Both the position numbers and the translations under genes were made by a program. Below, in pieces: positions 46,665 to 58,299 of a stretch of DNA of 64,000 nucleotides; the first letter of the stretch is position 1; each line of letters starts with the position of its first letter. Origin of the DNA: Diplocarpon mali (Eukaryota > Ascomycota > Leotiomycetes > Helotiales > Drepanopezizaceae); assembly GCA_024741835.1 (NCBI GenBank), contig JAENRP010000083.1:3269-67268 (forward strand), written 5' to 3'. The notes beneath the pieces were generated by a model, which worked only from the letters and a program-made list of their open reading frames with translations, made no database searches and was not told the origin of the DNA.

Positions 46665-46940
46665 CTTAGTAGATGGGGAAATACTCTAAGGTTTTCTATC
46701 TATGCATACTAGATTCTTGGCAATGCTGCTTTTATTGAATTCCTTAGTATTTTATATAGCCACCTTTTGCGTCAATCACTGCTTTATATCTATTTGGCAT
46801 TTCCCTAATCAAATCTCTAATTATCTCAACTGTTATTGATTCCTAAGCTTTAAGCACCTCCTATCGAAACCCTTGCGCAAAAGAAAGTTCTAGTATAGCG
46901 CATAGATAGAAAACCTCAGATTATTTCCCTATGTACTAAG
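46665..46940 (-). mobile_element. 276-bp Tc1/mariner-derived MITE, copy E
   Basis: Same 276-bp length, TA at 46663-46664 and 46941-46942. On the minus strand it has the longest legible transposase tail, ending 'MPNRYKAVIDAKGGYIKY' before TAA. Upstream of that, a TAG sits where Tc1-family proteins usually have a Trp codon, consistent with a G-to-A change of the RIP type. Confidence 0.9.
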
Positions 46941-46942
46941 TA

Positions 46943-49228
46943 TTACCTTTTTACAAGCTCTTTTTAATTTACACCTTCTATTAACGGCTCTATATTTTGT
47001 ATAACTAATATGACACAACGATTCATAACCTCTAACTGACAGGTATTCCTCCTAACTCTTAAACACATACTTTTTATCTTTCCTTTCTTGAAGTTTCATT
47101 ATACTTATAGTAAATGTTTCTAAGCTTATGATTTAATTAATATAGCCCCTACTAGGTAAATAAGTTTAATCTATTAAGGCAATCTAATGTTCGCGAATTA
47201 CCTTTATAAGTGAGTAGTCGTAGATCTTGAAAAGAGAGGAAGTCGTATTTCGTAAGTTGTTCTTAAGCGTAGGATCTACATACAAGGAATCCATTTCATA
47301 TACGTCTCTCTCTTGCTATCATATGTCATAAGCAATTAAGTCTTTACAGCCTACACCGCGTGAAGGTAGAAAGTACGGCTTACAGAGCGCAGCCGCAGTC
47401 CAATATCCGGGCGTAACTTCTTTCCTTGTTGCCAAAAATTGACTTTAATACCATGATTCGTCTATGTTCTGATGATAATAGTGATTTTGTAATTGCCCAT
47501 CCTGCCATACTACGCGTGACGTGAGCCAAAGTCCAAACGAATGAGCTGAGCAAGGCAATGTCAACGTTGCTTTCTCGCGGGCTCTCTCTGCACTCTGCAA
47601 ATTACCGCGAATCAGGTTCAACAACACATAATTTTTTGACCGTAATCATGTTCTTATCGACTCTGGGATATTGATCCAGTAAAGCTACATTTAGAGTTTT
47701 TTCTATTCTTCTGACCATCGATTAGCGTTATCCTTAGTATTCGAGCTTCGCTGACTGAATGCAAAAATTCTATCACGCCTGAAGTTAACCCAAAGCCCGA
47801 GAAGCGCAAGCACCGACAGCGTGGCTTGCGTAAGAAGGTCTCTAAAATCAGCTGATGGTCACTGTTTGAAGCAAAGCTCCGCATGCTTGCTGTATGGTCT
47901 CTGTAGCCCAAAAGCTTGGAATGGCAGGTTTCTTATATATGTATGGAAAGAAAGAAAATTGATAAAGTCTGATGGTTAAATAAAGTTATCTCATTGCTAG
48001 ACCATCAAGCTACTTATCAGCGTGTTTACCAACCAAAAGAGCTACTTTATCTCAGTTATTATGTATGTCCTTTCTTACATAGAATACGTCCCTGAACAAT
48101 CCACACGCTCAATGATTGCCAAAAAAAGACCCCCCCATTCCTAGCAGAAAGACACCATCTTATCGAAGCAAGCAAAGCACCCGCGGCCCCTGCGTCCACA
48201 TACGAAACTATCATCCAGGACACCCATCCTGTCTAATACTCAACGTCCCTCTTCACCTCCACCCAACATAACAGATACATACCTAGGTACATACAAACGG
48301 AACAGGCCCTATCAACGAACCCATCACCCATCTAAGCTAGGCAATGGCCTATCGGAATCTCCTCGTGGTCGGGAAAAGAAGCTGAGAGTGGATCTAGCAT
48401 CGCCAAGTCTCAGCTTCTCTGTCATTCTCAATGGTTATAAGTACGCAAAGGTCCACTCTAAGATAATAGAAAAAAGATAGACGGGATAGAACGCGTCCGC
48501 GTCGCGGTGTTGTTAGCTGACAGCTGTGGAGAATTGTTTAACTAACTGCACTTCCTGTACCTGCAGGAAATATACTACACGCCACAATGGCAGCAACGGC
48601 AACGATAGAGGCGCGATCATGAAGTCCTGCTAACCAGCATACCAAGGTCCTACCGAGAGGCGGAGTACCACCCATACCTATACTAAGCCCTTCTTGCCTC
48701 CGCTACAAGCAGTATAGCGAATCATTACAACACTTGGAATTCGCTTTTTTCTGGATTGGAACCTGATGAGTGCTTTAGCTTCATCCCTCGTTCCGCGGCA
48801 TCTTATCGATCCAAGGGGCGTGCTGCATACATCCAATGACATGTTATCACTCTATCATTACACAGAGTAGTAGTAAAGGAACGTAGACTCGGTGAATGAA
48901 GAAAATGCAGTTACTACTTCTGCCTCTCCAGTCCCCTCGCCTAATTGTACCCAACCGCGCCTATACGCCTGATAAACACCAACACCAGAGCCTGAAGAGA
49001 GAAGAGCTCCAACTAAGAACCGAAAATTAGAGGCAAAAGTGCTTCAACAGCAAAAGCCCGGATCCGATTAGCCAGTCAAGACTCCGCCAAAAACCACCTC
49101 CGATAGAACGAAAGAAAAAACATACACCACATGCTGCCTTTTGTTCTCCGTCTCCGTGTATATACATTCACACTCCGATGCCATTACAGCCTCGCAGAAC
49201 AGGCACACTGAGCCCGAGCCCACGAAAA
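46943..49228. other. AT-rich island, right part, and kinesin-5 downstream region
   Basis: From 46.9 to about 48.0 kb the DNA is AT-rich without a supported gene; the frames at 47627-47445 and 47911-47654 (-) lack motifs. From about 48.1 kb the composition becomes balanced and no long frame is found. The last few hundred nt before 49229 should be the 3' UTR of kinesin-5. Confidence 0.4.
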
Positions 49229-52200
49229 CTAACCATTCCTAGGACTTCTCCTCCTGCCCGTGCTCTGCACCTGAGGCAGTGACCCTCCAGGACCCACACT
49301 CGCGCTTAAAACATTCTCCCTCCCCTCTAACGCGACAACGCTCTTCTTGCTTTTCAAAACAGGCAACTTCCCGACCGGATTATTGACGCTGCGTTTGAAG
49401 CTCGGAATCTGGCTCTGTTGTTCCTCTATTACAACGGTGGTAGACTGAACGTTGACGTCCACTTCGCGGAGACCGGTAGTGCCGCTGAAATTGGGTCGTG
49501 CGATCTCGGTATCTGCGGATTGGATGCGAGAATTCGAGGCGCCGAGGGAGTGCGAATACTGTCGAGGACTCGGACCCAGGGGACTGTCGTTGAAGATTAC
49601 GGGGGATATAGATGTCATGCTCTTGCACGGGCTCCGTAACTCGGTTGGTTTACGCATGGCAGCAATAAGATTTTCATGTGCGTCGGTGCGTGGGAGTTCA
49701 GTCGGGTAGGTGTATTGCACTTTCTGTGGTGTCTCGCCTGTGGGCCTGTATTCTTGAAGACTTGTGCTTTCGATATTCTCGCGCAGTGTGGTAAGGGGCT
49801 CCCTAAGCACCGAGTCGAGAGGCCCGAGAGATTCTTGTAGGATGGTAGTCTTGTGGGACATTTCATCGCCAAGATCGCGCACACGTTCGTAAGTAGCTGT
49901 GAAGTGCGAGCCGATATTAGAGTAAGAGGACTGGACTGTGCTTGAGAGGCTGTCCAGAGATTGAGCATGGCTGTCGTGATGCTGAGAATTTTGTGAGCGG
50001 GCTCGAGTAACGAAGTCATCCAAAGCTCGCATTTGAATCTCGATGTCTTTCATCTGCTCGTCAACGATGCGAACAGTTTCTGCATGGACAGAGTTCGTGA
50101 CAGTTTGAAGCGATATATTGTGCTTGTTTGCAGCCTGTAAAGACGTTAATATTGCAAATTCAACACTTTTCACATAGGGACTTGCCACCCAGTCCTCCTT
50201 CAACTTGCTCTTCAGCGTCTCTCTTGACCTGAGTACATCCTCAACCAGCCGAGACTCCTTCTGACTCCAGGCATTCATTCCGGTACTATACTGAGCCTGT
50301 GAAGACTCAAAGCTGTCCTTCGACGCCAGAACATCTTTTTGAACTTCTTGAATCTTGGCGCTCAAGCGTACATCCTGTGCCTCGCCCTGCGACATTACAA
50401 GATTTGAGATCTGTAGGAGCAGACTTTGGCGATCCACAGCCGCTTGCTCCTTCTCCTCGCGTAGGACTTCATCGAGTCGCGAAGAAGCAGCGACGTTCGA
50501 TTGCATTGCGAGTTCGCTTGCTGTGGATAATTGCTGCCGTAGACTATCCGCTTCTGCCTTTTGTGCATGAACATGCTTGAGAAGATCCTCGAAAATACCC
50601 TTGAAATCGCGCCCGAGAGAGCTGTATGAAGTGTGAATCTACGGTCTGTTAGCCTGGCCATTACATCGCATCGGGCTCGTTCTTACCTGTGTGTGAAATG
50701 CGCCAAGTTCATTGATAACTTCTGCTGAGATTCGCTCAGCAGCAGCTGACAGACCTTGTAGTCCCTCTCCAACCCGTGTTTTGACATCTTCTCGGAGTGT
50801 CTTGATCTCTTCAAGAACAACGTCCATCTCTTCTTTGGCAGCTTTTGTCTGCTCCGAGATCTCCTTCTCCGAACCATCAAATTTCGAAACGTTTTCCTCG
50901 AGGAAGGCTTGGGTTGCAGCCAGCTTTTCTAATTCGCCAGCCACAAATTCCTGCATTCTTGTTGAGACAGTCGCCATCAGTTTTTGCTGCTGAATCCGGA
51001 ATTCATCGACTCGACTTTCTACAAGACTGGTGACCTTGGTGACCTGTGCTTTGGACAACCCCCATGTATTGCGGTTGAGCGATTGGAGATCAGACTTTCT
51101 CCTGTTCTTCGCGTGCAAGCCGCCTACATCATGGACTGTTCTACCAAGTGTCGATAATAGCTCGGTCCCAACGGTGTTGAGCTGCTCTTCGGTTTCCTGG
51201 TGAGCTTTGCGTAGAACGACCTCCTCAGCAAGGCTCTGACGAGTGTTGGAAAGTACAGACTCGGTCTGCTCCAAGATATCTTTAGTCTCATCGAGAAAGG
51301 ATTTCGTACTCTCGTTGTCCTTTTTCAGAGTCATGAAGTTTGAGGTCAGAGCATAGAGCTCCTGTACTTTGTTTCTCAAGTTTGTTTCCATGGTCTCGAT
51401 TTTGGCGGCTTGCTCCTCGCTTAGAATCCTCCGGGACTCGCTCTCGACAGTCATTTCCTCGTAGTACTCGTTTGAAAGGTAAACTCCATTTCGTTGCCGG
51501 GTTGCGATAAGCTCGCTCTTCAGTCTTTCAATCTCCAGTGTGAACTCCTTTAATAGGGTCTTCTTGTTGATCATCTGGTTGACTTGCGGCTTGTTGCGAA
51601 TGTTCTTCGCCCTAAAAGCGTAGTCCAGCGTCGATATAGTCTCTTCCAAATTGCTCTTTGCAGGAGAGACTGTCGCAATGATACATGTCTTGGTCCGCCC
51701 ACCTAAAGAATCCTGGAGCAACCTGGTAAGTTTCGACTCTCGGTAAGGAATGTGTGATCCGCGGTCGACCAGTGCATTAATAACTCTTCCAAGGGTCAAC
51801 AGACTCTTGTTGATCAGTCCAGCTTCAGCAGCTCGCTTGTTCTCGGCTCCGCTGCGCTGGATATTTTCGCTGCCAGCCAAATCAACGAGGTTTAACTTTC
51901 CAGCACTGACATAATCCTCGCCGTTCTCTGCAGTCCGCTTGATGTACGCCGTGACAGTGAAGACTGTATGACTCCGACTACTCAGATCATTGCACTTGGT
52001 GGCTGCGACCTGTCGCTTGTGGCTACCGTGCTGCAGGAGGTTAACGCCCTCGACAGCACTTTTGATATGCGATTCCTCCATTCCCTGCACAATCGTACTT
52101 GAATGCCCCTTCTTGCCTGTGTTATCGTCATATATCTTCAGCTTCGCAGTATCATCAGGTGAAATCAGATCGCGGAGCTCCTCGTTGTACAGCTCGATGA

Positions 52201-52885
52201 AGGAGCATTTAACCGAGCACTCTGCGTCTTCGCTGTCTAGCTTATTAAATAGCGCATGGAGCGTCCTAGGTATTATTCCCGCTGCATCTGAGAGTATTCC
52301 AAATGTTTCGTTCATATCACCGGACATTGTGTACGTCTTTCCTGTCCCAGTTTGCCCGTAGGCAAAAATCGTGCAGTTGTATCCGGCAAGCATCTGGAAG
52401 ATTGTCAACAATACCCACCTTTCATATCCTAACGAGCTTACCTCGTTCAACATAGGCGTAACGACATCATCGTATATCATAGTCTGATCTGCCGCCGATG
52501 AAAATACCTTGTCGAAGTGATACGTCTTATTGCTGAGGGCACTGGGTCCCATAGAGAGCTCCAAACTGTTACCCTTGACTCCATTTGTTGACAACACCAC
52601 TCCACTGTTCTCGCGGACTTCGCGCTCATTACGTCCTCGACAACGGACCACAACATTAATATTAGTCTCCTCTTCATCCTGTTCGAAGTCGCGCTCCTTG
52701 CGCTTCATTCCTCCGTTTGTTGTAGCAACGGACATGACTGATCCTGTTGGTGACGCTGCACCCGAGCGGTCAAGGCGAGATGCTTGAGGCGCCGTTGAAT
52801 GGAATCTCGCCGTCGAAGGTTTTGGGGGTGGACGCATGATCCTTTTTGAGGGCGCGACAATTGCCGGCCGGGGAAGTCCTGCCAT
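49229..52885 (-). CDS. Kinesin-5 (BimC/Cut7/Eg5) mitotic motor
   Basis: Four exons on the minus strand, 52885-52442, 52393-50687, 50638-50186 and 50134-49229, give 1,169 residues, the usual kinesin-5 length. Introns 1 (GTAAGC...CCAG) and 3 (51 nt) are in frame without stops and easily missed. Intron 3 fits best as a GC-AG intron (G|GCAAGT...TTTACAG), restoring 'EDWVAANKHN'. The motor domain has the P-loop 'GQTGTGKT' (about 161-168), switch I 'NDLSSRSHT', switch II 'DLAGSE' and 'LGGRTKTCIIATVSP'. A long coiled-coil stalk follows. The tail carries the BimC box 'TGETPQKVQYTYPTELPRT', whose TPxK is the Cdk1 site known to recruit these motors to the spindle. Known role: homotetrameric plus-end motor that slides antiparallel microtubules apart and separates spindle poles. 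Confidence 0.95.
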
Positions 52886-53262
52886 ACACCTGTAGAGTGA
52901 TTTTTGGTGCTGCGAAGGAGTTGTGTGAGGAAATTTTGTGCGCGTCTGGATTTACTTATTAGTGTATCGCGAGTTAAACGAAATGTCGCTAGAACATGAA
53001 GAGTTCTCGTTCAAAAGTTTACGATAAATAACTCTACGCGCAAGCTTTAGTTGCGGTATTGCGATTGTCGATGTCGGCGGATTGTTGATTCGATGTCGAC
53101 TCAACAGAGCTCTTGATAGAATGAAGGAAGCGCGGCCCACTTTCCGATGTTGGCAAGGCAACACTACCCCTCCATTCGCGGCTCGAGCTTCAAGTACAAA
53201 GACACAGATCACAACACCAAGAACGATTGAGAGCTTCGCTCCCTTTGGCAGATGCAACTAAC
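52886..53262. promoter_or_regulatory. Divergent promoter of kinesin-5 and PHAF1-like gene
   Basis: 377 nt between two start codons on opposite strands must contain both promoters. No TATA element or RNA gene was recognised. Confidence 0.5.
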
Positions 53263-54894
53263 ATGTCCCATTTCGTAGCCCAGGTCTATCCAGGCCAGGC
53301 CTTGGGCTTCATGGGTGAGTTTATTTGGCGACCTCCCCGCTCCCAGGTCGTCAAGGCATTAGCTAACAGTGGTACAGTATTGGGAGCAACACTACACGAT
53401 ATCCTGACACGACTCAAGGCCGAGCCTCAACGCTTCCCGAAGTTGGATCTTGTGTACGATCAAGCGTTTCCAGTCACAGAGCCAGTCATCGTCAACCTTC
53501 CATCGAATGGCATCCGTTTGCGATTTGACGGGCCCGGGCAACGGCTAAGGTTGATAGAGGTGCTAGATTTTACCAAGAGCCAGCTCACATACAAAGATAA
53601 AGATGTTCTACGCCAGGGAACAAATACTCCAACTGTTTCAGGGCAGGTAGATAGTTTATCAGGGCCTACTTTTCGGCATGTCTACAACCGTTTGCTTGGG
53701 CCAACATTCCCCGGCGAGTATATAGGCCCCGAGCCAGGAGATGAGGCCGGCATGGGGCTATATGTTTTGTCATATCCTGGGATCGCGTTCTCATTTCCAC
53801 TTTCAAGCACCTCCTGGTCCCCAAGGAAAGATTTTGTCACCTTATTGTCCTCTTCTGCCAGTCATCCAGCTGCTTCTATGGCTATCTTCCGTGGGGACTC
53901 CTGGCCAGATGCACGAGATAGACTATATCTCCAGACTATAGACCCTCGAGACACCTTTACTGCACTTGTAAAAGCTCGCGAGCCAGTACCAGACGAAATT
54001 CGACTGATCAGAATTTTTGGAGAGGGGCAGTTGGAACTTGTTCGATCGGATAATATCCCTCCGTTCTGGATCAAACTTGGTTTGACATCACCGCAAGAAC
54101 TGGTAGCTACACTTGGGCCTCCAGATGCAATATATCGAAAGAATGACCAGCGGATGTCTATTCATAGAGTCCGCCCTGAATCTCGTACCCATGGTCGGTC
54201 AGAGTCATCCGATATGAGGCTCCAAGATGATTCCACAGATACAGATCAATCATCGGCACACACTACGACTGACGACTCAGAAGAGGAAGACGAGGATGGA
54301 GAGGTGGCAGGTAGTGTTTCCGGAGAATGTTTCTACAATTATTTTTACCACGGATTCGATGTCTTGCTCTCCAACCCAACCACGCCATCGCAATGTCCGC
54401 CGAGTAAACAATTTCTGAAACGCCGATCAGAACCGGGCGGCATCACATCCTCCGATACTTCAAGTCGCTTGGTAGCTACCAAAGTAATCCTTCATGGTAA
54501 TGTGCCTGGGTCATACCCATTTAACCGCCACCGCAGATGCCGATGGGAGATCTTGTACTTGGTCCCCAAGAAAGGTCAGGAAGTTGTTGATTCCGAGACT
54601 CCTTTCAAGGAAGTGGAACAGAGGCTGCATGACGAATGGAAGAGCATTTACCAAAACGCTGAGGAAGCCAAGGCTCGTCAGCGTGGAATGGTGCTAAACC
54701 GAGATTGGGGCGACAGTCCAGGCAGCAGCTGCGAATTATTGGGCGGATGGGAAGATAGTATTGGAGGGAAACGGACTGATCCTGCCGGAACAGAGGATTT
54801 TCGGGGTCTTGGTAATACGACGCTTTTCGGATTCCCTGGTTTAGTATTTGAGGTGTTGAAGAACGGAACAGTGAGTGGGCTGACAGTTTTTTGA
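53263..54894 (+). CDS. PHAF1 / UPF0183 family protein
   Basis: Two exons, 53263-53314 and 53378-54894, give 522 residues. The 63-nt intron (GTGAGT, GCTAAC branch, TACAG) is a multiple of three without a stop, so the unspliced frame also reads through. The ATG at 53263 is chosen because 'MSHFVAQVYPGQALGFM' aligns with the start of UPF0183 proteins; an in-frame ATG 12 codons upstream is less likely. Family features are 'PKLDLVYDQAFPVTEPVIVN', 'GIRLRFDGPGQRLRLIEVLD' and 'GPTFPGEYIG...YPGIAFSFPL'. An acidic Ser/Thr-rich insert (about residues 330-365) separates the C-terminal part. The animal relative (C16orf70/PHAF1) acts at phagophore or autophagosomal membranes; the fungal role is inference. 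Confidence 0.88.
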   Translation: MSHFVAQVYPGQALGFMGEFIWRPPRSQVVKALANSGTVLGATLHDILTRLKAEPQRFPKLDLVYDQAFPVTEPVIVNLPSNGIRLRFDGPGQRLRLIEVLDFTKSQLTYKDKDVLRQGTNTPTVSGQVDSLSGPTFRHVYNRLLGPTFPGEYIGPEPGDEAGMGLYVLSYPGIAFSFPLSSTSWSPRKDFVTLLSSSASHPAASMAIFRGDSWPDARDRLYLQTIDPRDTFTALVKAREPVPDEIRLIRIFGEGQLELVRSDNIPPFWIKLGLTSPQELVATLGPPDAIYRKNDQRMSIHRVRPESRTHGRSESSDMRLQDDSTDTDQSSAHTTTDDSEEEDEDGEVAGSVSGECFYNYFYHGFDVLLSNPTTPSQCPPSKQFLKRRSEPGGITSSDTSSRLVATKVILHGNVPGSYPFNRHRRCRWEILYLVPKKGQEVVDSETPFKEVEQRLHDEWKSIYQNAEEAKARQRGMVLNRDWGDSPGSSCELLGGWEDSIGGKRTDPAGTEDFRGLGNTTLFGFPGLVFEVLKNGTVSGLTVF

Positions 54895-55210
54895 ATGCAT
54901 ATGGATATTCGGCGTAGGCATTGGAGTCTTGGAAAGGGTGGACGGTCATTCAGAGCGTGGCTTTCCTGGGAGTTTTTGGGTTATGACATAGCATACATTC
55001 TACTGATTGGCTAGGATATCAATTTAATAGCAGATATGTGATTTTTCAAAATTAATAGTCGATATTCTTGGGTATTTGTAAATATGCGACCGTCCCTAGC
55101 AAAGTTGATGCCTGACACCACCATGCTTTTAAACCTGAAGTCGCGTCTCACCAATTGGCAGGCCCCAACGTAAAGAGTCTATTCAATTCGCAGACAATGG
55201 ATCCGAGACT
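54895..55210. other. Short intergenic region between two plus-strand genes
   Basis: 316 nt holding the PHAF1-like 3' UTR and the promoter of the isoleucyl-tRNA synthetase gene. AT-rich; nothing else is visible. Confidence 0.45.
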
Positions 55211-58200
55211 ATGCCTCTACGATCATCCGTAAAGTCCTGGTCGTCGACATTGCGATTACCCAAATCCTCATTTCCGTACGTATTCTTCGTCGACTCTTCA
55301 GTTGTATTCTAAGCAAGACTACAATAGTCCGCGACCTGCACCGGCTGGTCAACTCAAATACCAGAAACAATGCACTGATGAGTTGTACGAGGCCCAGAGT
55401 CGCAAGCCTTCGCATTCCGGGAAACCGTTTGTGCTGCACGATGGACCACCATATGCGAATGGAAGCTTACATATCGGGCATGCGCTGAACAAGATTCTTA
55501 AGGACATTATTTTGAGGCATAAGGTGCAGGAAGGTTTGCAGCCCAAGCCTCCAGTCTGAAAACCTTTGTCGGAGAACTTTGCTAATGCAGTCAATGATTG
55601 CCAGGTCGACGAGTAGTCTATGTACCAGGCTGGGACTGCCACGGTCTCCCCATCGAGATTAAAGCCCTGGAGCAGTACCTAGAGAATAGTAGAGATGGCG
55701 AGACGGTACTGGACTCTATTGGAGTGCGCCGAGCTGCTCGATCTTTAGCCACAAAAACGGTGAAAGAGCAAATGATAGGTTTCCGCGAATGGGGTGTCAT
55801 GGCCGACTGGGACAATGCATGGAAGACAATGGATAAGATGTTCGAGATCAAGCAGCTTCGGGTCTTTCAGGAGATGGTCAAGAAGGGTCTCATTTTCAGA
55901 AGATACAAACCGGTGTATTGGTCGCCTTCTTCGAAGACGGCATTGGCGGAGGCCGAGCTGGAATATAAGGAAGATCATGTTTCTACGGCGGCGTATGTCA
56001 AGTTCCCTCTTACCAGCGTGCCCGACGCTTTAGACGCAAAGCTGCCCGAAGGGGCGACACTCTCGGCTGTAATCTGGACGACCACTCCTTGGACCCTGCC
56101 GGCAAATAGAGCTTTAGCTGTTCATTCCGAGTTGGAATACTCGGTAGTAAAGCTCGGTTCTGAGCTGCTCCTTGTTGCAAGTACAAGACTCCCTCACCTT
56201 GCACCATTATTGTTTGGCGAGAATCCTGTTGAGGTTTTTCTGAAGGATATTCTCGGCGGAGAACTCGAAGGTTCCCAATACATCAATGTTCTACGAGGCA
56301 ATATCTCTGAGCCCCAGCCTATCATACACGCAGATTTTGTTTCTGCAGATTCTGGATCGGGCCTTGTTCATTTGGCACCAGGCCATGGTATGGATGACTA
56401 TGAGGCTTGCACCAAGCTAGGGATTCAAGCTGCGGCTCCTGTTGATGATTTTGGATGCTTCACCGCTGCAGCTTTTCCTGACGACCCTCAAGTACTGGAG
56501 GGTAAGTCGGTCTTGGATGGAGGCAGCTTGGAAGTCCTTGAGCTTCTCGGCGACAAAGTTCTCACAACTCACAAGTACAAGCATAAGTACCCTTATGACT
56601 GGCGGACGAAGCTGCCAGTCATCATCAGAGCTACAGAGCAATGGTTTGCGGACGTCGGTCACGTGAAATACGACGCCTTGAAGCGTACGAAACAGGCCGT
56701 CTTCATCCCCGAATCTGGCCGTGCAAGACTCGAGAGCTTTGTCAAGGGCAGAAGTGAATGGTGCATCTCTCGACAACGTGCTTGGGGTGTGCCTATCCCA
56801 GCATTGTATAATGAGAATGGTGTTGCCGTTCTCACAGATGCAAGTGTTGCCCACATCATCTCAGTGATTGATGAGAGAGGCATTGATGCATGGTGGACCG
56901 ATGCTGCTGATGACTCTGCTTGGATTGCTCCGGGCATGTCAGGGTCATACATACGAGGAAAGGATACGATGGATGTCTGGTTTGACAGCGGCACCAGCTG
57001 GACTCAGACCGAGGAGCAAGCAGACGTTTACCTCGAGGGTACTGATCAACACCGTGGCTGGTTTCAGTCAAGCTTGTTAACTCATACGAGTGCTTCTGGT
57101 CAAGACGGTCCTCCTTTCAAGTATCTCATCACCCACGGATTCACTCTGGACGAGAATGGGAAGAAGATGTCTAAGTCTATTGGTAATACTATTGCTCCAA
57201 GCCAGATCATTGATGGGTCTTTACTCCCGCCTGTATGTTCGTACTTCACCAGGTATTTCGCACAGCTAAGTGTTCTTAGGTTAAGGTGAGGAAGAAGGGC
57301 GGTGCTCCCGTTTCTCAAGCTCTTGGACCAGATGCCTTACGACTATGGGTTGCCAGTAGTGACTACACACGTGACGTTGTCATCGGCCAGCCTGTTCTCC
57401 TATCCAACCACAACGCCTTAGTCAAATATCGCATGACCATCAAAATGCTCCTCGGGTCTCTGCAATATGCCCGAGAACCAAAGACGGTCTCAAGTACCCT
57501 GGACTGCATTGCTTTATCCCAGCTATGCGACGTCCTAGAGAAAGTCGATATTGCCTACCAGAGTTTTGAATTCTACAAGGGCGTGAGCCTAATCACCAAA
57601 TACATTAACACTGAGCTCTCGGCCTTCTACCTCGAAGCAATGAAAGACCGTCTATACTGCGCGAACGAGATTGGAGTCGTGCCTGAGATCTTGCAGGGTC
57701 TGTTGGCGATGCTTGCACCCATCACCCCGCACCTCGTCGAAGAAGCATGGGACCACCGTCCGGAATGGATGCAGGGAGCTACTATCAAAGAAGCAAATCA
57801 TGATAACGCTGAATGTATGGGGCTTCATCCAGCGCGCTGTAACCTCGCCAGGCTGCGTGAACAGCTCCAACCCAGCCCAGACACGGATTGGAAAGATCTC
57901 GCCCTCGTCAAATCTTTCCACTGGCTCTGGGCCGCAAGCGCAGCCATCAAAAGCGCGCAAGAGATAGCTCGAGTCGAGAAAGTCATTGGCCAATCGCTGG
58001 AATCTTCAGTCGTACTGCATGTTCCCGCAGAAGCGAAAAACGTGTACGCTATGTATGTTGATGAGATGGCTAGTATCTTCGTCGTGTCGTCAGCCGAGTT
58101 CACGACTCTTCCTTTGTCGGCTGACCGATATGCATCTGCCAAGTGGAGATATATCCAGGAATTTGATACACTTGGGGGGAAGGCTACGGCGGTAGTACTG

Positions 58201-58299
58201 CCCCCAAAGGAGTTTAAGTGTCCGAGGTGTTGGAGGTATGTTGCGCCGGTTGAGGGGGAACTCTGTGGGCGATGTGAAAAGGTTGTAAGTGACCTGTAG
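55211..58299 (+). CDS. ISM1: Mitochondrial isoleucyl-tRNA synthetase
   Basis: Four exons, 55211-55275, 55328-55533, 55605-57232 and 57280-58299, give 972 residues. Donors are GTACGT, GTTTGC and GTATGT; acceptors ATAG, CCAG and TTAG. The N-terminus '[18 protein letters not shown]' is basic, Ser-rich and lacks acidic residues, a mitochondrial presequence. Class I signatures are 'GSLHIGH' (HIGH at 70-73), '[13 protein letters not shown]', and 'KMSKS' at about 611-615. '[14 protein letters not shown]' marks the CP1 editing domain and 'WFDSGTSW' is the IleRS/ValRS signature. The C-terminus has a Cys4 metal motif, 'CPRCW' and 'CGRC' (from about residue 947), as in bacterial-type IleRS. Known role: charging mitochondrial tRNA-Ile, with hydrolytic editing of valine. 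Confidence 0.95.

Noticed and set aside
41000..48000. CRISPR-like or tandem-array reading of the repeated 276-bp units
   Set aside because: The units are in both orientations, irregularly spaced, carry terminal inverted repeats and TA duplications: transposon copies, in a eukaryotic genome.
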